The translations under genes were made by a program, and so were the position numbers. The notes beneath the pieces are model-generated. The model ran no database searches and was not told the DNA's origin. It saw only the letters and a list, made by a program, of their open reading frames with translations. 31,800 nucleotides of DNA, taken from contig CAYMTN010000038.1 of NCBI GenBank assembly GCA_964393335.1, positions 1 to 31,800 of the forward strand, given 5' to 3'. The DNA is from CAYMTN01 sp964393335 (lineage in GTDB: Bacteria > Chloroflexota > Anaerolineae > Aggregatilineales > Aggregatilineaceae). This document shows positions 15,164-23,986 of the stretch, piece after piece (within the stretch, counting starts at the first letter, position 1; each line of letters begins with the position of its first letter).

Positions 15164-16294
15164 ATGCCTATTCAACGTGTCGTCCACCTGTCAAAAATGA
15201 CCGGCATATCAGGGGCAGAAGGTCACCTGCTGCTGCTGCTCAACGGGCAGCGCGCGCGTGGTCTGGATGCTCACCTGTGGATGCTGGTTGAGCCGGGAAA
15301 CCCGGTGCAGGACTACGTAGACCGCGCCGCCGCGCTTGGCATCCCAGTCCAGCGATTTCTCATTCACCACCACCTGGACCTGAGTCTATCAAAGCGGCTG
15401 GCTGACCAGCTACGTTTTGTCCGGCCTGCTCTCGTGCATACGCACCTGATTCACGCCGATCTGTACGGCAACCTGGCGGCACGCCGCGCCGGAATACCCT
15501 ACGTGATCAGCTCGCGGCACAATGACGACCGGTTCCGCTACACACTGCCCGTCCGGCTGCTGAATCGTTGGCTGTGGCAACGGACCGACGCCGGAATCGC
15601 TATTTCGGAGGCGATTCGCCGCTTTTCTATCGAGGTGGAGGGCGCGCCCGGCGCGTCGATCCACACCGTGCATTACGGGCTTGATCCGGCGTCCATCCAG
15701 GCACCGCTTACTGCCCGCGCCGATCTGCGCGCCGCGTTGAACCTGCCGGCGGATACGCTGCTGGCCGGGTCGGTCTGCCGGCTGGTCGAGCAGAAAGGCT
15801 TGGTGTACGGCCTGCGCGGCTTCGCCCAGATCGCGGACCGCGTGCCGGATGCGCACGTCGCCATCGCCGGAGACGGTCCGCTGCGTGCCGCGCTGGAGGC
15901 CGAAGTCCGGGCGCTGAATCTGGCAGACCGCGTGCATTTTTTGGGCTGGCGCAGCGACGCTCACGCCGTTTTCGCCGCGTTGGACGTGCTGCTTGCCCCC
16001 TCGTTGTGGGAAGGATTCGGGCTTGTCTTCCTGGAAGCAATGGCGCTCGGCCTACCGATCATCAGCACGCGGGCGAGTGCGATCCCGGAGGTCGTAGTCG
16101 AGGGTGAAACCGGCTGGTTGGTCCCGCCGCGTGATTCAGACGCGCTTGGCGCAGCCCTGCTGCACGCGCTGACCGACGCGGGTACGCGGCGTGCACGGGG
16201 GACGAATGGCCGCCGCCGCCTCGAAACACTGTTCACGCCGGATAAGATGGTCGAAGAAACGCTGGCAGTCTACCGCCGCCTGGAAGGCAACTGA
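15164..16294 (+). CDS. GT4 family glycosyltransferase
   Basis: 376-residue GT-B-fold glycosyltransferase, cytoplasmic or membrane-associated. The N-terminal domain opens with LSKMTGISGAEGHLLLLL, a typical glycine-rich acceptor-side loop, and has VHTHLIHADLYGN. The C-terminal domain has GSVCRLVEQKG, GDGPLRAALE, FLGWRSD and the E-x7-E donor site (WEGFGLVFLEAMALGLP, about 282-298). ATG 15164 is chosen, although no clear ribosome site precedes it; an in-frame TTG at 15152 is the alternative. It lies 24 bases after wecA, and its stop overlaps the next start (TGATG). It probably adds a sugar to the WecA-loaded lipid; donor and acceptor are unknown. Confidence 0.9.
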   Translation: MPIQRVVHLSKMTGISGAEGHLLLLLNGQRARGLDAHLWMLVEPGNPVQDYVDRAAALGIPVQRFLIHHHLDLSLSKRLADQLRFVRPALVHTHLIHADLYGNLAARRAGIPYVISSRHNDDRFRYTLPVRLLNRWLWQRTDAGIAISEAIRRFSIEVEGAPGASIHTVHYGLDPASIQAPLTARADLRAALNLPADTLLAGSVCRLVEQKGLVYGLRGFAQIADRVPDAHVAIAGDGPLRAALEAEVRALNLADRVHFLGWRSDAHAVFAALDVLLAPSLWEGFGLVFLEAMALGLPIISTRASAIPEVVVEGETGWLVPPRDSDALGAALLHALTDAGTRRARGTNGRRRLETLFTPDKMVEETLAVYRRLEGN

Positions 16295-17487
16295 TGGCTG
16301 AGACACCCGATACCAACCACCCGGTCCGCGTGATGATCGTCATCGCGCGTTTGAACATCGGCGGCCCGGCTGTTCACGTGATCCTGCTGGCGGAACAACT
16401 CGCCCTGCCCGAGTTTGACACGACGCTGGTCTGCGGCCACATCGGCCCCGGCGAAGGCGACATGGCCTATCTGGCGGAGCAGCGCGGCATACAGCCGGTG
16501 TACATTTCCCAACTGGGACGCGAGCTTTCTCCGCTGCGCGACATGGTGGCGCTGATCAAACTCTGGCGCTTGATGCGCAGAACACGCCCGGACATCGTCC
16601 ATACACACACCGCCAAAGCCGGATTTGTCGGGCGGATCGCCGCGTGGTTGGCGTGTGTCCCGGTGCGCGTGCATACCTTTCACGGGCATGTTTTTCACGG
16701 CTATTTCAGTCCGCGCAAGACCCAGGTGTTTTTATGGCTTGAACGCCTGACCGCCCGCATCACCGACCGGCTGATCACCATCAGTCCCGGCCTGCGAGAT
16801 GAGTTGGCGCAAACCTACCGCATTGCTCCGGCTGGCAAATTCGCCGTCGTGCCGCTGGGCATGGAACTGGCCCCGCTGGCCGAGACTCCCCGGCATCAAG
16901 GTCGTTTCCGCGCTGAGTTTCAGATTCCGGCTGACGCCCCGCTGATCGGCATTGTGGGCCGCATCGTGGCGATCAAAAACCACGACATGTTCCTGCGCAT
17001 GGCGCACCACGTTCGCGCGACTCGCCCTGACGCGCACTTCGCCATCATCGGCGACGGCGACCTGCGTTCGAGCGTCGAAACGACCGTCGATGATCTCAAT
17101 CTGCGTGATACCGTGCGTTTTGCCGGGTGGCAGCCGGACCTTACCGCCGCCTACAGCGACATGGATGTGCTGGTGATTTCATCCGATAATGAGGGTACGC
17201 CAGCGACCCTGATCGAAGCGATGGCTGCCGGGGTGCAAGTCGTCTCGACGGATGTAGGCGGCGTGCGTGACGTCCTGCACGACGGTGCATACGGGCAGAT
17301 CGTGCCGCCTCACGACGCGGGAGCGCTCGCCTCGGCAGTGCTGACCGCGCTTTCCGGCCCGCACCCACAGCAGGCAACCATTCGTGCGGCGATGGTCGAG
17401 GAATATGGCATGGACCGCCTGCGGCACGATCTCGGCACGCTGTACCGGACTCTGCTGGCGGCCAAGCGAAGCGGGCGCAGCGCATGA
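16294..17487 (+). CDS. GT4 family glycosyltransferase
   Basis: 397 residues, GT-B fold. N-terminal glycine-rich loop ARLNIGGPAVHVILL, then VHTHTAKAGFVGRIAA and HTFHGHVFHGYF; C-terminal GIVGRIVAIKN, GDGDLRSSVE, FAGWQPD and the E-x7-E site in EGTPATLIEAMAAGVQVVS (about 299-317). The HTFHGH block resembles enzymes of capsule and exopolysaccharide assembly. The ATG at 16294 shares its A with the upstream stop (TGATG), and its own stop overlaps the next start (ATGA), a sign of translational coupling. It is clearly diverged from the preceding GT4 gene, so the two probably act at different steps of one glycan. Confidence 0.92.
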   Translation: MAETPDTNHPVRVMIVIARLNIGGPAVHVILLAEQLALPEFDTTLVCGHIGPGEGDMAYLAEQRGIQPVYISQLGRELSPLRDMVALIKLWRLMRRTRPDIVHTHTAKAGFVGRIAAWLACVPVRVHTFHGHVFHGYFSPRKTQVFLWLERLTARITDRLITISPGLRDELAQTYRIAPAGKFAVVPLGMELAPLAETPRHQGRFRAEFQIPADAPLIGIVGRIVAIKNHDMFLRMAHHVRATRPDAHFAIIGDGDLRSSVETTVDDLNLRDTVRFAGWQPDLTAAYSDMDVLVISSDNEGTPATLIEAMAAGVQVVSTDVGGVRDVLHDGAYGQIVPPHDAGALASAVLTALSGPHPQQATIRAAMVEEYGMDRLRHDLGTLYRTLLAAKRSGRSA

Positions 17488-19895
17488 GTCACCCCCTGCC
17501 CCGCCCTACTTGGCGGCGACACGCCACCGGTTTGATCCTGGTCGTACTGCTGATCGCGGTTTATTTTGTGACGTACACGGGTTATGCCATCAGCAACGAC
17601 GAGTGGTTTTTGTTCGACGCGACTGAGAGCATGGCGCGGCGCGGTGACCTGCGCCAGAATTTCCACTTTGACACGTACCCGCCTGCCGCGTTGCGTGATG
17701 CCCAGCCGCCTCCGGCCAACACCGAGCCGTTGCAGCCCATCCTGGCCGCGCCGCTCTTTTTGATCGCGCAAGCCCTGCCCGCCATCGGACTGGTGCATAC
17801 CGTCTGGCTGTTTAACGTGTTGATCACGGCGCTGACCGCCGGGACGCTGTACGCCTACGGGCTGGCGCTGGGCTACCAGGCGCGTGTCGCGGCATCGGTC
17901 GCGTTGATCTTCGGCCTGGGCACTATCGCGTGGCCGTACAGCCGGACCTTTTTCCGCGAACCGCTGTTTACATGGCTGGCCCTGGCGAGCGTTTATCTGA
18001 CATTGCGCATCCGCCAGCAGATCGCCGCCGGAACGCGTCCGGTGTGGACGGGCCTCGCGTGGGCGGTGGTCGTCGCCGGAACGCTGTTTGCGAAAGAAGC
18101 CGCGCTGCTACTGCTGCCCGCCCTCGTGGTCCAGGCGCTACCCGCCCGGCGCGGTCGTTTTCACCTGACGCGGCGTGGCGCAGCCGCGCTGGCCGCGATC
18201 GTGCTGGCAGCAGTCATAATAGCCGTGATCGTGCTGAATGCAGACTCGCTGCTGGGAATATCGGGCCGTTACGCATTCACCCAACGGTTGCAGCAGGCAC
18301 GCGGCCATATTTCGGAATGGTCCGAGGGCGTCACAGGTTATATGTTCAGCCCGTCACGCAGCATCTGGTTATTTTCGCCCGCGCTGCTGCTTGGATTCGC
18401 GGGCTGGCGTACCCTGCTGCGGGAGCGCCGCTGGCACCAGATCGCGGTGCCGCTGGTCGTGCTCGTGTCGTTTACGGTGGGTTATGCCATCGTGCGCGGC
18501 GCGGCAGAATGGTATGGGGGCCGGGGCTGGGGCGCGCGTTACCTTGTGCCCGTCACGCCCTTTATCGCGCTGTGGCTGCTGCCGGTCATCGACTCGCTGC
18601 TGCGCCCCGGCGCGGCACAGTGGAAGCGCCTCGGGGCCGGGTTGATCGTCGGAGCGAGCGCCGGAGTCCAGATGCTCGCCATTCTGGTACCGATTGACGC
18701 CTACGACGCCGCGCTGACAGGTCACGACCCGCCAATTATGCCCTGGAAAGAAGGCGTGTGGAGCCTGCGCTGGTCCCCGATTCGGGTCGCGTGGGACCTG
18801 TTGGGCGATCAAAAAACGGACCTGGCCTGGCGGCACGCCGCAGGGGACGCATGGCTGCTGCCGGTGTTATGCCTCGCGCTGGCGGGGACCGCCCTCGGCT
18901 GGCTGGTTGTCTGGTACCGCCGCGATGGCACGCGCCGTACCTGGACCATCACCGGCGCTACGCTGCTCGTATTGACTGCCATCACGCTGGGCGGCGGCCT
19001 GTACGCCATCCGTCTCGATCCACGCTATTTCGGCGATTTCCAGCGCACGCGTGACCTGCTCAGCGCATTGGACTCGCAGCTTCAGGCGGACGACGTGGTC
19101 GTACTCAACGACAACACGTACGTGCTGTTTTTCATGAACTACTACAAACGGATCAAACCCGTCGTGTATACGCTGCCCGTGTCACCCGGCGAGCGCTTCA
19201 GCCCGGAACAACCGCCCGAAGTCGAATCACCGGTCCCTGATGTGCTGGTCCATCCCTCCGACACGCTGATCCTGGCGGATCTCGGCCAGCGGCACAAGCG
19301 CCTGTGGTTGATCATCGACAGCAGCCGCTTCATTCCCTGGTCGGTGCGCCCGGTTGAGCAGTACCTCGCGCGGCATTACTTCGCGGTCCGCGAGATCGCG
19401 CCATCCGATACGGCGCGGGCTGTGCTGTTCGACATGACGCCCGCGCCGCCGCCGACTGCCCCGCTGTGGCCTGCAAGTCGCGTCGATGCGGTCTTTGGCG
19501 ACAGCCTGCGCCTGACCGGCTACGACATCCCCGGCGGGACCACGCGCCGCCCTGGCGATATATTGCCGGTGTCGCTGCTGTGGCAGTCGGTCGAACCCGC
19601 CCCGCAAGACTATTCGGTCGGGTTGTTTGTGATGGCGAGTGATGGGCGGCTCGTTGCCCAACAGGACTCCTTCCCGGCGTATGGGTTTGATGCGACGCAG
19701 GGCTGGCAGCCCGACTCGCTGCACCGGGATAATCACGGCATCCCACTGCCTGACAACCTCCCGCCTGGCGAATACGACTTGTGGGCAGTCGTCTACTGGT
19801 GGCAGACTCCCGGCGACCGACTGCCGGTCACCAGCCCGACCGGCGGCACGGCGGCGGATCATGCGTGGCTGGGAACGATCATTGTAGCGCCATAG
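17484..19895 (+). CDS. large GT-C/GT39-like membrane protein with beta-rich tail
   Basis: 803 residues. About ten to twelve hydrophobic helices span 13-510. After the first helix comes ISNDEWFLFDATESM with D39-E40, the acidic pair of GT-C transferases that use lipid-linked sugars outside the membrane. A mid region (about 510-640) contains LNDNTYVLFFMNYYKRIKP. The last 160 residues form a beta-rich domain (RLTGYDIPGGT, VSLLWQSVEP, LPPGEYDLWAVVY) that resembles the tail of the protein at 1248-3179; such tails are common on GT39 proteins I associate with Chloroflexota. The ATG overlaps the preceding stop (ATGA). It is the last gene of the glycan operon and probably transfers a sugar or glycan on the cell surface. 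No terminator is obvious after it. Confidence 0.8.
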   Translation: MSHPLPRPTWRRHATGLILVVLLIAVYFVTYTGYAISNDEWFLFDATESMARRGDLRQNFHFDTYPPAALRDAQPPPANTEPLQPILAAPLFLIAQALPAIGLVHTVWLFNVLITALTAGTLYAYGLALGYQARVAASVALIFGLGTIAWPYSRTFFREPLFTWLALASVYLTLRIRQQIAAGTRPVWTGLAWAVVVAGTLFAKEAALLLLPALVVQALPARRGRFHLTRRGAAALAAIVLAAVIIAVIVLNADSLLGISGRYAFTQRLQQARGHISEWSEGVTGYMFSPSRSIWLFSPALLLGFAGWRTLLRERRWHQIAVPLVVLVSFTVGYAIVRGAAEWYGGRGWGARYLVPVTPFIALWLLPVIDSLLRPGAAQWKRLGAGLIVGASAGVQMLAILVPIDAYDAALTGHDPPIMPWKEGVWSLRWSPIRVAWDLLGDQKTDLAWRHAAGDAWLLPVLCLALAGTALGWLVVWYRRDGTRRTWTITGATLLVLTAITLGGGLYAIRLDPRYFGDFQRTRDLLSALDSQLQADDVVVLNDNTYVLFFMNYYKRIKPVVYTLPVSPGERFSPEQPPEVESPVPDVLVHPSDTLILADLGQRHKRLWLIIDSSRFIPWSVRPVEQYLARHYFAVREIAPSDTARAVLFDMTPAPPPTAPLWPASRVDAVFGDSLRLTGYDIPGGTTRRPGDILPVSLLWQSVEPAPQDYSVGLFVMASDGRLVAQQDSFPAYGFDATQGWQPDSLHRDNHGIPLPDNLPPGEYDLWAVVYWWQTPGDRLPVTSPTGGTAADHAWLGTIIVAP

Positions 19896-19991
19896 AGGGA
19901 TCGGGTTATACTCGGCCTGTTCGACCGGTTATTTTGCTGCCGAAATCCCGTATAAGCCGGGCATCTACCCGTACCGAGGAGCAAAAACCAC

Positions 19992-20741
19992 ATGGCCCTA
20001 CGCGGCGTCATCTTTGACATGGGCGGAACCCTGCTGCACTACAATGCACCGGACGCCACCTGGGAAGATACCGAAAAAATGGGCGCGCGCAGCATGTATG
20101 ACCGGCTGCGCGACGCCGGTTACTCGCTTCCACCGGAACCTGAGGCGCTGGACGCCGCATGGCAACACGCCCGCGCGTTATGGTCCAATCTCGACGCCTA
20201 CGACATGGCCGATCTCAAGCTGGACGCCCAGGTACGGCTGGTTCTCGAACGGTGGGGCATCGACAACGTCCCGCCGGAGTTTCTGGAAACGTTGGGCAAG
20301 GCATACATGGTCGCCATTCAAGCTCATGTCGTCCCGTTGGAAGGCGCGGTCGAAACGCTGCGGGCGCTGCGCGAACGCGGGCTGCGAGTCGGCCTGGTTT
20401 CCAACACGTACTGGCCCGGCACCTACCACGAATACGATATCGAACGGTTCGCGCTGGCTCCCTATCTGGAGCACACTATTTTCTCCAGTGATGTGGAGGC
20501 GTGGAAACCGCACAGTACGATATTCCAGATGGGGCTGGAAGCGCTCGACCTCACGCCAGACACTGCCGCCTACGTTGGCGACAGCCTCTACTTTGACGTA
20601 TGGGGCGCGCAGCAAGCCGGGCTGCGCGGCATTTGGATCGAGCAGCAGCACCGCTGGCTGCCAGACGGTTTCGAGGTGACGCCGGATGCCACCATCCAGC
20701 ACCTGCCCGACCTGCTCGACGTGGTGGAGGCATGGCACTAA
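19992..20741 (+). CDS. HAD-superfamily hydrolase
   Basis: 249 residues. Motif I is FDMGGTLLHY (nucleophile D9), motif II is VSNT (about 136-139), motif III is the lysine in AWKPHSTIF (about 171) and motif IV is YVGDSLYFDVWGA (about 194-206). Between motifs I and II is the helical cap of the C1 type. In motif I the second Asp of the usual DxD is Gly, an arrangement seen in some HADs that are not plain phosphatases, so the substrate is uncertain. The ATG at 19992 follows GAGGAG (19976-19981). The DsbA-like gene starts four bases after its stop. A weak promoter, TTGTAG (19882-19887) and TATACT (19907-19912), 19 apart, lies upstream. Confidence 0.88.
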   Translation: MALRGVIFDMGGTLLHYNAPDATWEDTEKMGARSMYDRLRDAGYSLPPEPEALDAAWQHARALWSNLDAYDMADLKLDAQVRLVLERWGIDNVPPEFLETLGKAYMVAIQAHVVPLEGAVETLRALRERGLRVGLVSNTYWPGTYHEYDIERFALAPYLEHTIFSSDVEAWKPHSTIFQMGLEALDLTPDTAAYVGDSLYFDVWGAQQAGLRGIWIEQQHRWLPDGFEVTPDATIQHLPDLLDVVEAWH

Positions 20742-20745
20742 GCGC

Positions 20746-21459
20746 ATGAGCCGACCGACCGTCAAAAACATCGACCTGCCGCCGCGCCGCCGTATTCCCG
20801 TTTGGGCCATGCTGCCGGTCGTGATCCTGGTCATCGCGGGTGGGCTGGCGGCGTTCTACCTGTTCATGCCGCTCGACGCGCCGATCCCGGATGATCTCGG
20901 CGCACAGTATGCCGGATTGGAACGCGGGTACACCGAACAGAGCTTTCCGCGACTCGGCAGCGCGTCCGCGCCGGTGCTGGTCGAGGAGTTCTCAAGTTTC
21001 GCCTGTCCGCACTGCCGCGACTTTCACGATACGATCTTTCCGACGCTGCTTGACGAAATCGCCGCCGGGCAGGTGCAGTTTGTCTTCATCCCGGTGCCGC
21101 ACATCGGCCCGGGGGCCGAAACCGCCGCCAGGGGCGCGTTTTGCGCCGGAGAACAGGGCCTGTTCTGGGAAATGTCCGACGTGCTGTTCGACTGGCAAAA
21201 ACGATTCGTCACCCAGACCTTTAACGAGCGCCGTATCCGCAAGGGAGCCAGATCCATGCCGCTGGACGCAGCGACGTTCAACGCGTGTATGAGCGCCGAT
21301 CGTCCCAAGAACGTGATCGCGCAGGCCCGCAGCGAATTCGACCAACGCGGCCTCTCCGGGACGCCGACCCTGTTTATCAACGGCCAGCAAGTGCGGGACT
21401 ATGCCGAGCTTAACAACCTGGGCGATCTGGCCCAGCATATCATGGGGGGCGACTCATGA
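20746..21459 (+). CDS. membrane-anchored DsbA-like thiol oxidoreductase
   Basis: 237 residues. A basic N-terminus (PPRRRIPV) and one hydrophobic helix at 18-41 anchor it, leaving the thioredoxin-fold domain outside. The active site is C87-P-H-C90 in FSSFACPHCRDFHD, and the cis-proline loop is GTPTLFING. This places it in the DsbA/Thioredoxin_4 group, which oxidises or shuffles disulfides in exported proteins. Two more cysteines occur (AFCAGE and NACMS). The ATG at 20746 is four bases after the HAD stop; frames upstream of it read into the HAD gene. Its stop overlaps the dipeptidase start (ATGA). No VKOR or DsbB partner is in the window. Confidence 0.88.
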   Translation: MSRPTVKNIDLPPRRRIPVWAMLPVVILVIAGGLAAFYLFMPLDAPIPDDLGAQYAGLERGYTEQSFPRLGSASAPVLVEEFSSFACPHCRDFHDTIFPTLLDEIAAGQVQFVFIPVPHIGPGAETAARGAFCAGEQGLFWEMSDVLFDWQKRFVTQTFNERRIRKGARSMPLDAATFNACMSADRPKNVIAQARSEFDQRGLSGTPTLFINGQQVRDYAELNNLGDLAQHIMGGDS

Positions 21460-22544
21460 CAGATATCCTTGTTGACGCACATCTGGACATCGCCTGGAAT
21501 TTCCTCAACAACGGGCGTGATTTCACCCAAAGCGCCTGGGCACGCCGCCGCCTCGAAACAGACGCGCCCTTCTCGCAGCGTTACGGTCGCAGCATGGTTG
21601 GCCTGCCCGAAGCGATCATCGGGCGGGTGGCCGTCGTGTGTGGCTCGATTTTCGTCGCGCCTGCCCAGAGCAGAATGTACCCGGACGATAAAATCCTGTA
21701 CGAAACGCCGGACGACGCCTACCGCCTGGGTATGCAGCAAGTTGAGTACTATCACCGGTTGGCCGGTGACAACGAACGGATCGCGCTCGTTCAAACCCGC
21801 GCGGATCTCGATGCCGTGCTGCAAACGTGGGACGAGGGAACCAGCGTGGCCGATCACAGGCTCGGCATGATCATGCTGATGGAAGGGGCCGACCCGATCA
21901 TCGAACCAGCTCAGCTTGAGGAATGGTACGCCAACGGGCTGCGCGTGATCGGTCCGGCGTGGACCGCCACGCGCTACAGCGGCGGCACCAGGGCGCTGGG
22001 TCCGCTGACCGACCTGGGACGTGATCTGCTCGAAGTCATGGCCGGATATGACATGGTGCTGGACCTGGCGCACATGGCTCCCGAAGCGTGCCGCGAAGCG
22101 CTCGATCGATATGCCGGGCCGATCATCGCCAGCCACGCCAACCCGCTGAAGTTCCGGCGAGATCGTCCGGATCGCAACCTGTCCGATGACATCGTGCAGC
22201 AGATTGCCGAACACGATGGCGTAGTCGGAATTATGCCCTACAACCTGTTCCTGGTCGAAGGGTGGCGACGCGGTGATCGCAAAGACGCCGCGACTATGCG
22301 GAACGTCGTGGCCGCCATTGACCACGTCTGCCAGATCACCGGCAGCGCACGCCACGTTGGCATCGGCAGTGACGCTGATGGCGGGTTCGGCGGCGAATCG
22401 GCGCCGGTCGGTTTTGAGACAATCGCGGACCTGTGGGAGATCGGCCCGGCACTGGCCGAATGGGGCTACGGACCGGACGATATTACGGCTGTTCTCAGTG
22501 GAAATTTCTTGCGTGTCCTGCGCGCCGGACTGCCTGACGGATGA
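21456..22544 (+). CDS. M19 family membrane dipeptidase-like metallohydrolase
   Basis: 362-residue dipeptidase of the renal dipeptidase (M19) family, a TIM barrel with a zinc pair. Ligand blocks visible in order: VDAHLDIAWN (H9, D11), LMEGADPI (Glu), LAHMAPEA, ASHANPLKF (His) and GIGSDADGGFG. The usual length is about 320-400. There is no signal peptide and the annotation 'membrane' is historical, so it is probably cytoplasmic. The ATG overlaps the previous stop (ATGA). The substrate is probably a dipeptide, perhaps a D-residue or cell-wall fragment, but sequence does not tell. An unusually long reading frame on the opposite strand is a shadow. Confidence 0.92.
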   Translation: MTDILVDAHLDIAWNFLNNGRDFTQSAWARRRLETDAPFSQRYGRSMVGLPEAIIGRVAVVCGSIFVAPAQSRMYPDDKILYETPDDAYRLGMQQVEYYHRLAGDNERIALVQTRADLDAVLQTWDEGTSVADHRLGMIMLMEGADPIIEPAQLEEWYANGLRVIGPAWTATRYSGGTRALGPLTDLGRDLLEVMAGYDMVLDLAHMAPEACREALDRYAGPIIASHANPLKFRRDRPDRNLSDDIVQQIAEHDGVVGIMPYNLFLVEGWRRGDRKDAATMRNVVAAIDHVCQITGSARHVGIGSDADGGFGGESAPVGFETIADLWEIGPALAEWGYGPDDITAVLSGNFLRVLRAGLPDG

Positions 22545-22553
22545 TCGACGTCT

Positions 22554-23024
22554 ATGGAAAAAAACGGACAAATCAGCATCACAATTGGGGCACTCGGCAT
22601 AGTGATCGCGCTCATCGGGCTGTTTCCGGGCATCGTCGGGCTGGAAACAACTCCTGGGGTTGGCGTGCTGCAAGTCCTGGTGGTCTTGCTCGGTTTTAGC
22701 ATTCTGTTCACTGGAGCATATATTTTCGCCAAGCGGAGCTTTTACGCTGGCTTGCCGAACACGCTCGCCCAGGATATTGGCGTTCGTCTGACATTGACCG
22801 GGCTGTTGATCGCGGTGGCGGCAGGGCTGGCTGATGTTTTGGGCTTCGGCAGCCACACGCCATCTGAAACCACCCGCCCCTTCTTAGGACGCCTGCAAGC
22901 AGTCGTATTCGTCGGCGGGATATTGACCGCGTCAATCGGCGTCGTGATTTTCGCGCTGTTTGGCCCCGATCAACCGGAGCCGGATGACGCGGACGATCAG
23001 CCGCCTGGCTCAATGAGATCGTAG
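22554..23024 (+). CDS. four-helix membrane protein of unknown function
   Basis: 156 residues. Four hydrophobic helices: ITIGALGIVIALIGLFPGIVG, VLVVLLGFSILFTGAYIF, LTLTGLLIAVAAGLADVLG and VVFVGGILTASIGVVIFALF. The C-terminus is acidic and polar (DQPEPDDADDQPPG). I recognise no family. The ATG at 22554 lies nine bases after the dipeptidase stop, and the ribosome site is weak. Its last 15 bases overlap the end of the converging M50-like gene. Cotranscription with the HAD-DsbA-M19 run is likely. Confidence 0.7.
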   Translation: MEKNGQISITIGALGIVIALIGLFPGIVGLETTPGVGVLQVLVVLLGFSILFTGAYIFAKRSFYAGLPNTLAQDIGVRLTLTGLLIAVAAGLADVLGFGSHTPSETTRPFLGRLQAVVFVGGILTASIGVVIFALFGPDQPEPDDADDQPPGSMRS

Positions 23025-23915
23025 GGTCGGCGACCCGGAATTGTGGCGATAAGGCCGGATCAGCGTACCATACACCGCCGTACCGAAAATCAACACGTCC
23101 AACACGATCCAGAAAATCGCCCACAAGGCCGCCGATCCGCCAGCCGCACTCGCCATTGAGCTGGCATCGTTCAACGGCATCATTGAGTGGGGTAACGAGA
23201 CGATCTTCAGCAGCACCCAGGCATCCGTGATCGCCTGAAGGCCGGTTAAAAACGCGAGAAACGTCAGCGTCACGATGACGACATCGCGGCTGGCGTACAG
23301 GCCAATCACCACCAGGATCAACGCGCTTGCCAGGCCAACCAGAATCGTCAGGGTGTTGCCGCCCCCGGCGAAAAACAGCAACAGCAGCGCGCCACCGGCC
23401 ATGATGGCGGCTCCGACAAGGTGATGACCGTCGCCCGTATCACGCGTGAGCAGCACATATCCACCCGCCGCCACGACAGCCACGCCTATGATCAACTCAA
23501 GCAGGTTGAGGTTGGCAAGGCTGATGCCGGAATACAGCAAAGTCAAAATGCCGACGAACAACCCGACTCCGACGGCGACACGCTGCGGGCGGCTGGTGCG
23601 ATGAGTCAGGAAAAGCAGCGCTGCGCCAAACAACGCGGTACCCAGATACCCGGCCTGGATGACGACGAAACGCGAACCGCCGCTCGTATAGGCCAAACCT
23701 GCACCGCGCCGGGTGACTTCAAACCGCAAGAATGACCCGCCGGTCAGAACTGCCGCCAGACCGTGCCCAAGCTCGTGAATCATGGTCACAAACAGGCGCA
23801 AAGGATATGTCAGGAAAAACAGGCCCTGCATTTGCCACAACACAAACGCGATACAGAACGCCACAACCGCCAGCCACACGTCACGCTGGCCTGCGCGTGT
23901 CAGCTTATCGGTCAC
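23010..23915 (-). CDS. M50B-type membrane metalloprotease homologue
   Basis: 301 residues with about eight hydrophobic helices. The zinc site HELGH is in VTMIHELGHGLAAVLTGG, followed by AGLAYTSGGSRFVVIQAGYLGTALFG (as a split motif), a pattern matching the peptidase M50B-like family (site-2-protease fold). A distal acidic residue in LQAITDAW may be the third ligand. The start is taken as GTG 23915: AAGGAG lies eight bases upstream on the minus strand, and two GTGs nearer to it would be too close. The C-terminus (IRPYRHNSGSPTLRSH) is polar. The gene is divergent from the endonuclease IV-like gene (71 bases between starts) and its 3' end overlaps the convergent gene by 15 bases. Substrate unknown. 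Confidence 0.82.
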   Translation of the reverse strand: MTDKLTRAGQRDVWLAVVAFCIAFVLWQMQGLFFLTYPLRLFVTMIHELGHGLAAVLTGGSFLRFEVTRRGAGLAYTSGGSRFVVIQAGYLGTALFGAALLFLTHRTSRPQRVAVGVGLFVGILTLLYSGISLANLNLLELIIGVAVVAAGGYVLLTRDTGDGHHLVGAAIMAGGALLLLFFAGGGNTLTILVGLASALILVVIGLYASRDVVIVTLTFLAFLTGLQAITDAWVLLKIVSLPHSMMPLNDASSMASAAGGSAALWAIFWIVLDVLIFGTAVYGTLIRPYRHNSGSPTLRSH

Positions 23916-23986
23916 AGTCACCACTCCTTCTGAACGGCGCTGACCATCAGCCCGTCTGTTAGCATGCGAAAGGATTCGTCGATCGT

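Noticed and set aside
19934..19956. TTGCTG and TATAAG before the HAD gene as a promoter
   Set aside because: The spacing is only 11 bases, too short for a sigma-70-type promoter.
21399..22856. 485-codon open frame on the minus strand across the dipeptidase gene
   Set aside because: It covers the M19 gene and part of its neighbours antisense, has no family signature and no ribosome site; a compositional shadow.
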